Shown one piece after another: positions 35,866-49,863 of a stretch of DNA of 64,000 bases. The position numbers and the translations under genes were made by a program. This stretch comes from Thozetella sp. PMI_491 (taxonomy: Eukaryota > Ascomycota > Sordariomycetes > Chaetosphaeriales > Chaetosphaeriaceae), in contig MU270113.1 of NCBI GenBank assembly GCA_021432635.1, positions 124,001-188,000 on the forward strand. The letters are read 5' to 3'. Numbering within the stretch: position 1 is the stretch's first letter; each line of letters starts with the position of its first letter. The notes below the pieces were generated by a model, which saw only the letters and a list, made by a program, of their open reading frames with translations, made no database searches and was not told the origin of the DNA.

Positions 35866-36244
35866 GGGCTATAACATTCTATGATGGCAAAGCCGCTCGG
35901 AGGCGGATGGGAAGGCTGGGCGTTTCGCATATTACGCATCCCGTACGACAGGCAGGCGAGCGGGACAAAAAGACGCAGAAAGGGGGACAGTCTCAGGCTC
36001 CAGAGGCGTAACAATGCCCCACCGCCTTGGGGGAGAATGACTTCATATACCTCGTGGGCTGGCGTTACGGACAACCAAAGTTAAGGGGGGGATATGCATA
36101 GAAGTTCGGGGGACCCCGCCCGTATGATAGCGAGGAGTCTGAAAAGTAATACGAACGGCTGAGCGCTGCCCTATCCTCCCCTCCCCTCTTTCCCCTTTCC
36201 CCTTCCCCCCTTTTAGAACTCGAAAGTGTGCAGGTATATCTTAA
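35866..36244. other. Convergent 3' spacer between smf and prmt5 with a pyrimidine tract
   Basis: About 380 bases between the two stop codons. Positions 36174-36214 form an uninterrupted 41-nt pyrimidine run on the plus strand. No gene is seen. Confidence 0.7.
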
Positions 36245-38840
36245 CTACATCAAGCACGCCACCTTTCGGCTGCTGTGAAGCTCGGAGCCACCGACCTTGA
36301 TACGTGTGTTTGGCCCGACCCAGGCGTATGCCTCCACAATCCATTCGTACCACACCTTAGTATCGTCCGTGTGCCGCCACATGCTTACCTCTAGCTCGCT
36401 GTCCTGAGGAAAGTAGAGTGGTTGCTGTGGTTTGGTTAGGAAACTGCATGCTTCCTGTGTGGGGAGGTTGCACAAGATAGGAAGCTTACCTTGAGAGGGA
36501 AAAAGATGGGGAACCAAGAGATCATGTCTTTGCTCTTGCGGTCGATCTGATCCGGCAAGATGCTGATCTCCACCGGCTCTTTGTCGGCCGAAAGCTGGGA
36601 TGCATACAGAACAGATTCGAAATACCCTGCCAGGCCGTGGATCACCCCCTTGGCACGACAGACAAAGTTCAGATGGGTATGCCGAGCGTTGTGCTCGTTC
36701 GTGCCGGAGGACCCGGACATGGCCCCTCCGCCTCCGGTGGTGAACTTGGCTGCCAAGCCGTGCTTGGCGGCGAAGTCGTCAGCGCGTGAGACACCGACGG
36801 GGTGGATGAACTCCCACGCCTCCTGAAATCGGGGGTGACCGGGGACCTTCTCGGCTACGAAATCGATCTGGAAGAGGCGGACGACCCAGGGAATTTCGAA
36901 CGCGTTGGGATCGGCGACCACTCGGGAAGTGATGTCGGCAAAGAGGCGGGGCGACGAGATCGGGCTCAGGTGGGCCGTGTAAGAGTGTGGGATCGAGATG
37001 CCGTGCGGCTGAGCGAGATGACGCTGGATGCCGTCCAGACACTCAGGAGAGAGTTCATTGTCTCCGAATGAGCCTAGGAGCTCAGTGACAAGGATGTCAA
37101 CTTTGGTGATAGTGTCCGGGCTGCCCTTGGGCCTTGGACCCTCCCAGCCTCGCATGTCCGTCTTGACGAGTGTGACCTTGCCGCCCCATTCGCGCTCGTT
37201 CTGCCTCAGGAGGTAGACGAAGGCATTCTGGTTCTTCTCAAGCGCCCACAGCTGGATCTTAGTCTGGGTCCGCTCGGCAGCGCGGAGAACCCGAGTGACC
37301 AGAGGCCCTCGGCCGGCACCGGCGACAGTGACGATGAGGTCCTCATCGGGATGGGCCTCGGACGGCACGGCCGAGGTGGGCTTCTTGAGCTCCTTCCACT
37401 CGAGCATGGCCTCGAGGATCGCGGCTTCGTATTGGTCGTACTTGACCGGGTCGCCCTCGAACATCTCGTACGTGGCCGACTCGAGGTTGTCCGACAGAGG
37501 CTGCAGCGGGGACTGCAGCCAATCCTGGAAGCTGGTGAGGGTCACCGACTCCATCTCGGTGTACGGAGGCTGTTGCCGCTCGAGATGCCGCATGTAGGAT
37601 AGGTGAGGGCAAGGGGGGGGCATATAGGGCTTTCGGTGCTCCTTGAGCGCCTGAGACGACTCAGCTAGGCTGGGGAAGTCCTTCTCTGACCGACCGGGGC
37701 CTTCGCCGAGCGTGGAAGGGTCAGGGCCTACATCGTAGAGAATCATCCAGGGGGCATTCTTAAGACGCATGTACATGTTGATCATCTCTTGGTGGCTCTT
37801 GCTGAGAGAAGGAAGCCCGGCCTTGTTCGACTGGAAGGCCTGGGGCCCTAGAGTAAGGTAGTGCAGAGGCTCGGCAAACCAACGGGTCTGGAGGTTCTTC
37901 TCGGGCAATCTATGGGGAATGCGGATGGCTAATAGACGATTAATTCAGCTCTCGTAGCGGGCTACAGCTTGCTGCTTTTCCAAGGAAAGGAGAAGTGGTC
38001 GTACCAACAAATAACCGGGCCGAGTACTCGCAGATAGACCGGACGGTATTCCACGAGTCCCACGCGCCAAAGAGATCGATCTCTTCTCCGGCATCCTGTG
38101 CGCTAGCGCCGTCGAGCACGGTCGTTAGAGTGTCTACTCCCTCTTCTAGACCAGGCTCGCGGTACATGGGCATATGGATGATGAGATTTGCCCGGACCGA
38201 TGCGACGAGAGCCTCCTGGACGGCTCTAGCATACAGGGCGGTGGCACGGCCGTTGCCATCTTTTCTGGGCCCGGGAATGACAATGCTTCGGGCGCCACAG
38301 AAGTTGGCGTAGGCGACCTCGAGGTTGAGCACCTGGCGAGATATGCTGGCTATTATGGGGTTGGGAGAGCCCAGGTCAATCCACGGGCTAGAGTAAGCCA
38401 CCACGGCGCCGACGTAGCTGGTGGGGAAGAAGGAGGTGTCCTTGTTGCTGAGGGTCGGGACGATGGGCCCAGGCAGCGAGGGGTTGCCCTTCTGGCTCTC
38501 GTGCAGACGACCCTCAGTCTCCCATGCTTGGCGCTCGGCGAGGTGATCCTTGTAGAGGTTCACAACCCGCTCGTAGAAGTGCTGGTTGGTGATGGGAGTG
38601 GTCACGAAATTGAACTGCGCTCATTCAGTACCTTGCCAGGCTGGCGAGGGGTGTGGTCCCAGGTCTTGGACAGAGACGGCGGCCAGGGCTTACACCGAGG
38701 TTCAGCACCTGGCTGTACTGAGTGTCGGCGAGGGTGTCGGACCGACTGCTGTCGTGCTGGCCGATGTAAAAGCTGGGACGGGGCTCCTGGGCCTGGAACG
38801 AGCCCGACTCCGGGTTGAGACCTTCGCCGGACGCCATCAT
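36245..38840 (-). CDS. prmt5: Protein arginine N-methyltransferase 5 (Skb1/Hsl7 family)
   Basis: Four exons, 38840-38694, 38614-38005, 37928-36490 and 36424-36245, join in frame to 791 aa, longer than human PRMT5 (637 aa) as is usual in fungi. The N-terminal TIM-barrel region spans about residues 40-360. The Rossmann methyltransferase core follows: a GAGRGPLV S-adenosylmethionine motif at about 452-463, and the double-E loop TELLGSFGDNELSPECLDG with catalytic Glu at about 535 and 544. YEMFEGDPVKYDQY carries the Phe (about 409) that favours symmetric dimethylation. The last exon completes the beta barrel. Known substrates elsewhere include SmB, SmD1 and SmD3 tails, histones and cell-cycle factors. 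The frame has two adjacent ATGs (38840 and 38837). It faces smf tail to tail and is divergent from prp43. Confidence 0.95.
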
Positions 38841-42738
<3,898 letters not shown>

Positions 42739-45700
42739 GCGCGTCCTCCAATGCTTTCTAGTGACACGGACCTCTATCTCCCCTCTCGTCACTCAGTGGC
42801 TCGTAGATCGACGATATGAGATCGCCACCCAACATTGTTTGTGCTATCCTTCTCCGCGACATGGCTCTGGAGTTAGTCGGCGTGCAAAAATACGCTGGCA
42901 GTGCCACTCAACCAGAAGAGGAGGTGGAAATAGTGGTTGGGGGGCAGGCGAGCTCGATACTGAATGTGGCAGAGAGCAGCTAAACACGAATGGGTTGCGG
43001 GGACCTGAACCTTAGATGTAGAGTTCTAGATAAAAGTCCCCCGGCAGACGCCGATCACGGGGCGGCAGGGTTTCGACATCTTGATAGAAATCATGAGAAA
43101 TACATGCTTTGTCACACCCTACTTGCCGACCGTCCCTCCTCCGAGTCACTCACAGCGTTGGGGGACATGCGGCTTAGGTTAGGTCTCACTCGGCCCCCTA
43201 TTTCTGACGGCATCGTGCAGTTCGTGTTGCGAATCTCCTCGCGTCCAAGCCAGGAAGTGGTCTAAAATAATGACCTAAAGAAGGGTGGGGAGGGGTATCG
43301 CCGGGGCGGGGAGGGATGGAAGGCCGCATGAAGCGACAAAAGCGTGAAGAAGGGGCAGCCAACCACTCTCATGTAGCTACCCTAGTCCTTTGGAGATGCC
43401 CCGATCTCCGAGGGCGATCCCGGGGAGTGCTTGGGGTTGGTCGAGATCGAACAGGAAGGAGGCTTTTCGCGGAGGTATCGATACCTCGCCGACCTAGTTT
43501 GGCCAGAACAGGGAAAGACTGACGCGCTCCGGGCTCTGCACAGCAACGGAGTTGGCGTCTTCAGCATCTCGTCGCATCGCATATATGCAAGGATAGTTAT
43601 CTTACGCAAGATACTACCCCCGGCCGGCACGGGAAGAAAGGGAAGGGTCTCTCGCCGTCTCCTTGAGTAACGACAAGAACACACAACACACACACAAGGC
43701 TACGGACTCGGAGCCACGCGCCTGGGGATCTTGCTGTTTGAGGGAACAAATGCATCGACCGAGACACGGTTTGCATCCTGGCGGACTTTTGACAATGGCT
43801 GCAGCAGCCTCCCTGCGGGCTGGCAGCAAAAGGCGGGCACGCCGTATTGCAACCTAAGTCTCACCGTCTTGATTGCTAGGTCGCCGGCTGGAGAGCTTTC
43901 GTGGAGGGCCAACGGTGGAGCGACGCTATCAGCGTGGCTGGATGTGGCCGTTCAGCTCGCCCAACTGGCCTTCTTGCTCAGGCGTCTGCAGGCCAGGCGA
44001 GCTAGGCAAGGGTTTGATGCCCGGAGGAAACCCCACGAGACCTGGCACTGCCGTGCAGGGCCTAGGCAGAACCCCCCCGCCCGGGTCTCGGGTCGGAGCC
44101 TCACTCCTGCCGTCGATCCGATTACACCAGTCAGAAATTCGTCCGAGTTGTGTTTGCTGCCCTGCCGTGTGATGGGGACACCCGTCAGTATCTTCCGGCA
44201 ATTGGCGGATCCCTGGATCCTCCCCGCAAAAGGGGTATAAATTGGGGCACACCCAGCTCTTGTAAACATTGCCCCTATTTCTTGCTCTATGGAGAGTGCG
44301 AAGCCGCGCACCATCTCCAGGTTATACTTTGGAATGGGAGGGCGGAGAGGGGGAGTGTACGAGAAGCATGAAATGCCAGACTTTGTTTGAGGAGAACGCC
44401 CATAACTCGCTTGCAGACGCGGGGGGTCTCGCTGACGCGCTCCTATTTGCACATCTTGACCCCCGCCCGTGCCATCCTCACACTGGCCGCCACCTTTGAG
44501 ATATCACAGTCACATTCGTTTAACCCGCATCCAGCAAGCGGCTCGCGGCCCTCTACCTCTAGAACTTGCGTTCCCATATCACAAAAACATACAGGCGCAG
44601 CTTCAGCAGCGGGCAGAGCGGCTAGGCTGGAACGGGGAAGTGTTAGGCCATCTGCCCGTGATAGACAGACTCATTCTCAAGAATACGGTATCGGGTGCCA
44701 CCTGGCGCCATCTCTCTGGTTACCAACGGGCTGGAACCCAACCACACCGAGCACATCAACCAAGGTTCGTTAAGCCTAGTTATATCCTTGCAAGTGCTAT
44801 CGATGCAAGCCACTCGTTTACGCCATTCAGACTGGAGTTTCGGTGAAGATCCTTGGCTAGGAAAGCGAATAGAAGCCTGCTGGCACAGCTCGCCGTCTTG
44901 GCAACCGGGTGTCGCTTGCTCATGTACTTCGATAAGCTAGATGAGAGTACTCGGAACTATCCGACATCGTAATCGTCTCACCACGTTAAGCCCCCGAGGT
45001 TAAATTCGAGGCCGGTACGCCTATCTGAGATCCTGGGACTATCACAGCTAGTATCCTGAGGGCTAGATCGAAATGCCTAGGCCAACCCACACCTACGGTC
45101 TAGCGACGCTCTCGGTTCTAGCTTTGATTCCTAGGAAAGGGACCGGCTGTGAATAGTGCGGGGAAGTATAGCTCGCTGCAAAATGGCATGACTTCTCTAG
45201 GTTTTCTTTTTCCGCTTTAATAATGGCCTGATGGCGGCAGGCAGCTGCAGGAAGGGTGCAGCCTTGTGGCATTTCCTGGCCGTGACGGGCCAGCCGAAGG
45301 GACTGCAGAGGGACCTACCAAGCTGTGGCCGGTGCAGGTGCAGGTGCGCCAGGCTAATGAAGATATGACACACCCTCGTCAATATCACTAGAGGTTCGGC
45401 TAGAATGCCACGCGGGATGTATCGAGTACGGTGTTCCGGAGACATGATACGCGGGATGGATCGTGCAGGATCGAGATAAACCCTGGAGGACACCCTCGGA
45501 CAGAAGTACATGACCTGCATACCTGCTACGTTCTTCCTTGGTGCTATGGAGCCTGATTCTTAATCCCTGCTCAACATCCTCCGTACATTGGAGGAAGCTC
45601 AATAAGGCAGGCAAGAGAGCAGCCCTAGAGCATCCATTCTCTATGCCTTGTCGAAGCGTATCATGAAGTCATCTCAAGAGGTTCACCGATGGCACCTGAG

Positions 45701-47507
45701 CGTCCCCCTCCTCCTTGAGAAATCTCTCTCATATTCTATTCATCTTTTCTGGTGTGGCTTCTTGCATGTACCTAGTCGGAAATACTGTGGTAGGAGCCTG
45801 GTACCTCTCGTCGGAGTGACAAGCCCAAAGAAAATGACAACTGCCAAGTAAATGAATATGCTTTCTATGTCCTTAAATCTCCTTGGTGGGTATAAAACAT
45901 ACCTACAATAGACATCTACTCGGGGCTTCCCTTCTTTGTAAACCATCCTTACCTGTAGAATCTTCAATATCACTCAGGGCCAACGAGCCTCGAGCGAGAC
46001 TGACAAGCATGACGAAGAGGTCGTCCGGCTCTCGCTGGGAAAGCACTATTACGGGACGCGCGTCCGGCAAGACTAGCACGCAGAATGTAACTGGGGCGGT
46101 ATATGGCTGGTAAGCTGGCAGCATGGCTCGTTAGAGTGCGAGGATGCCAACGCCACGCCACTGGACCATACCGTTGCTAGGCTGGCTCGTATGCCATCCC
46201 ACAACCGGGGTCACCATATCGATCAGAAGGAAAGGAATCAAATGCCTGATCGGGAGGCTAAAGAGTCGAAACCTCCAGAGAACGTGGCGGTCAACCCAAT
46301 TAGACTTGTGACGCTCTGAGTTAATGTGGATCCGACCTTGACGATCCCAACATTGCCTAACTCTAACGTGACGAGGCAAGAAGCTCCGAGGTGCCCCAGT
46401 CCCTCTACGCCCCTTGAAATTTGATACTGACATTTCAATTATTGGCGTTTCTTTTCATCACCTCTTACGGTTGTCTCCGTCGCTGAGGGCTGACCAAGTC
46501 TGGCAGAGGCTCGAGGCAGATGTGCATCTAGCTTCCCCAGACGGGCAGGCTACGGCACTAATGTATGGTAGCCAGTCGAATTCCGCCATTTATTCAATGA
46601 TAAAAGCTCTGGCGCTGTAATAATAATGTGCTAGCTTGCAGGATTCTGTCACCATTCTGTCAGTTATCACAATCGTTCCCGAGGCCCCTCGATGAGGTTG
46701 GTCTTAGTCGCGCGTATTCGAGATGCACAGTCACGAATAATAGGATGGTCTATCTTGCGCCTCAAGCTTCTATACGCAAAATATCTCGTGGATATTTTCG
46801 CGGTATGGCTGTATGAGCATATTGCTGGACGAGGTATGTAGGAGATAGGAAAGCTCCAGTATGGCCGCCGTATAGAAGCCAAGACGAGGGTGGGTCAGCT
46901 CGTGCCCCTTTCCCAGACACCCGCTAGCAAGCACAGGATCATCAACCACTTCCTAACCATACATGGATAGTGCCCAGGGACTGTTTTGACCGTCTACATG
47001 GCTGCATATTGAGGCTGTTATCTTGCTGGGATGCCAGACCGACTTGCTCGATGCTCGTTTGCAACGGCCAATCGACCCTAGGAATGAGTCTTCTCGCCAC
47101 ACCATCCCGTAATTCTACTCGGGCCAAGTACTTCCGCCCTGGTAGATGTACATGATATCCAAGTTTGAGTGGACTCGAGTCATCAGGAAGTTGGGGGGTG
47201 GACAGGGCGTATCTAGTGCACCCATCTATATCATCGAGGGCTAAGAATCCCGAGCCTAGTAGGAAGGGGGGGTTGAGGTTCCGGGACCGCAAGGGTGCAT
47301 CGTAATGTGCCCGAGACCGGCCCGGATGCTGAGTATATAGAGAGGAGAAGAAGACACCATCTTCCACACTCTTCTCTGCTCACCAGCCCAGCTTTTAGAC
47401 TGTTGTGGAGTTCACCTTACTCTAGCATCCTCACGCAAACAAAGCGCCGGAAATTTTCAATATATGCCTAGAGTTTTATAACTTTGTATACAATCTCTTC
47501 TCGCATC
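42739..47507. other. Gene-poor block of 4.8 kb
   Basis: No gene recognised with confidence. Notable items are a G-run cluster at 43281-43313, a TATAAAT with a 33-codon ATG frame just downstream (44236-44390), and a TATATAG at 47334 that probably serves the small gene at 47508. Confidence 0.45.
47334..47340 (+). promoter_or_regulatory. TATA-like element before the small cysteine-rich gene
   Basis: TATATAG is followed after 25-60 bases by CT-rich sequence suited to transcription starts, 168 bases before the ATG at 47508. A five-codon upstream frame (ATG at 47464, stop TAA) lies in the presumed leader. Confidence 0.4.
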
Positions 47508-47708
47508 ATGCCCAAGAGCAACGGCGGCGGATATTCGAGGTACAGATGCCTCAACTGGGAAACCATCTGCGAGAATGAGGATTTATACCCCAATCTTCTC
47601 CCTAACCGGTTCTGCCGGGACTGCATTGTAAGCTTTCGGTATCTCAGGTGCTCTTTCTTCATTTTAACCCTGTATTTCCCATAGTGTCTACGGAAGGACC
47701 GCTGGTAG
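47508..47708 (+). CDS. Possible 47-aa cysteine-rich microprotein
   Basis: Two exons, 47508-47627 and 47685-47708, are joined by a 57-nt intron with GTAAGC donor, TTTTAACCC branch-like sequence and CCCATAG acceptor. The product starts MPKSNGGGYSRYRCLNWE and ends CRDCICLRKDRW. Five cysteines (14, 21, 36, 39, 41) with a CxxCxC cluster could bind zinc. The TATA element, leader and intron all stand in the right order, which is unlikely for a random frame. I do not recognise a family. It sits alone between a gene-poor block and the secreted DUF2183 gene. Without transcript or conservation data this stays tentative. Confidence 0.45.
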
Positions 47709-48173
47709 TCAATATACGCCAATGATTTCTACACGGAGCATTGGTCACGAATACGGAACGTTGTAAGGAGTAGCGAAGCAACAACTGGAGATATTATGAA
47801 GTTAGCATGACCAAAATTGACCGAGGCTGGAGATGGAACAGCAGCAACACTTGAGGATTTGTATTACTTTCGAGCCAGAGACAAGTCAGATTTGGTATCC
47901 GTACCATATAGTGCAGTACTATAATGAAACCAACACGCTCATTCTACCCACGTTTGCCTGTCGACTCTGAGGCTAGATGTAAAAATAAAAAGCTGAACGC
48001 TCTTGTAGCATCATTAGGTACTCGGCTCGTGCCGATCATACATTCGTAGCCTTAATCGATTTGAACCAGTGCCCGCAGGCGTCCCGTGACTCTCGTCTTG
48101 GGCGAGAATCCAAACGCCACAAACGCCAAAACAAATGTCCATCCCGCTGTACCCTGGAGCCCAGCTTCCTCGC
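47709..48173. other. Spacer, A/T-richer
   Basis: About 465 bases, including the 3' flank of the small gene and of the DUF2183 gene. An AATAAAA stretch lies near 47984. No gene is seen. Confidence 0.5.
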
Positions 48174-49863
48174 TCACAACATCCCAGTAGCCATCGCCGC
48201 CATAATCAGACCGACCAAAGTGCCAAGGCCCCACGAACTCGGCGCGCCGGTTGCGCTGGCAGCGTTCTTGCTCAGCCCAAACGGCAAGCCCTGTTCCGAG
48301 AAGGTGAGATTTTGCTTGACCGAGGAGTTGTAGCAGTGGCCATTGACGATATCGAGGTTCGTCAGGTCATCCGGTACATTGAAGAACATGTAGCGGTCCT
48401 GCGGCAGGTTCTTGAAGCCCGAGGTGTCGTACGGGAAGCGGTCGCTCGAGTCGGTGCTGCTGGTGTTGCGCAGGTAAATACACAGCACCTGGCCGGGGAA
48501 GTCCTGGTCGAGCTGCGGGTAGTCCTTCATGATGTCCGAGTTGCTCGTGTCGCCGACCAAGATAAACTTGCGTTTGGGGAAGGTCTGGAAGATCTTGTCA
48601 AGCAAGAATTTGCGGATGGCGAGCGTGGCCGACACGTCCGAGAAATTAAGCGGCCGCGTGTCGAAAGAGCCAAGCGGATAAGTCTTGTAGATAAAGCTGC
48701 GTGCGTCCGGTTAGAGCCTGTTTCTGTACAAACGAAGAAATGGAAAGAGGGGTTCTCACTCCATGTACGACTTGGTCACTTGCTCGGGGGTGGTGGTGAG
48801 GTAGTGGAAGTGGAAGTCGTTCAGGCTCCTGGACCAGTTCGCGTAGATGTCGGGCATGTTCATCCAAGGTGTGAAAGGGCGGGCAAACGAGTTCAGAAGG
48901 CCCTCCTTTGGATCGTAAATCTTGGTGACGCGCAAAATGTCGTCGATGTCCGAGACGATGGTGACGCCCTCTGGCGGGACGAGGTAGGCCGTCGCATTGC
49001 CGGTGTCTGTCCCGTTGACATACATATTGAGGGTCTGGACGTGGCTCGTCTCGTTTCCGCCCATCATTTTGCCGCCGTTCGGGCCCGTAGTGTTGAGCAA
49101 CACTACAAAAGTGTCGAAGTCGCCCTCGGTAGTCGTCTCCCCGGGAACCTGTATAACTTGGGCGCCGCCCGCCTGGGCCTGTTAGCAAAACCCGTCTACG
49201 TCTGTCGCGACAGTACTGCGCTTACCGCGTTGATGGAGCCTCCGTCCTTGCTTGGCTCAACCTCCACATTGTTCACGAACGTGATAGTGACGTTCACTTC
49301 GCTCTGCTGAACCACGAAGATCTCAGCGGTCATGTTCCGCGCCAGGATCTGCTGATTCTCGGGGAGGTCCTTGATGTCGGTGTCGATGAGAAAGACGTTG
49401 GCCAGGTCGTCGAGCTTTTCTTGGGAGATGTTGGGCTGCTTGAAGATGTTACCGTGGAGGCGAACGTTCCAACCGCCGTCGGTCCAGTTGGCGTACGCGC
49501 TGTGCATTCGGTTAGCAAGGCACAGGAGCAGGGAGCACTCCCGGGTCCAACGTACGGGACGTTGAGGGCTTGGGTCGGCGTCGCGGCAAGATCGCTGTCC
49601 GAGATGCTGAGCGAGCTCAGCACCTTGGTGCCGGTTGGGAGGTCCGCAAAGAACTGAGGGACACCGGAAGCGATGAAGCTAGAAACACCACTGCCGAAAC
49701 TGCTGAAGATGCCCCCCACGTAGCTACCCACGTCGTCGCCGAAATCGCGCCGTGCGAGCTCCAGACTAGGCGGCGGCGTGATCATTGGATGTGCGGGGAC
49801 CGCCAGCGCCCCTCCCAGAAGCCCAAGCAAGGCTAAAGCGTGGGACACTTTCATGATGACCAT
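48174..49863 (-). CDS. Secreted, probably GPI-anchored DUF2183 protein (App1-like phosphatase fold)
   Basis: Four exons, 49863-49556, 49499-49226, 49178-48760 and 48696-48174, give 507 aa. A signal peptide (core ALALLGLLGGALA, then VPAHP) starts the protein; ATGs at 49863 and 49854 are both possible. The centre carries the DUF2183 core SDIDDILRVT at residues 270-279, matching the DxDx(T/V) phosphatase motif except that Ile275 replaces the usual Thr, and the FARPFTPW segment follows. Later conserved parts are FHFHYLTTTPEQV, KRKFILVGDTSNSD and NVPDDL. About ten N-x-S/T sites fit secretion. The end (SSWGLGTLVGLIMAAMATGML) is a GPI-type hydrophobic tail. Yeast App1 is a cytosolic Mg-dependent phosphatidate phosphatase; a secreted cousin may act on another substrate or none. 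Confidence 0.88.

Noticed and set aside
36560..37602. Several plus-strand frames of 80-100 codons across the prmt5 region
   Set aside because: They are antisense shadows of a strongly supported prmt5 coding exon.
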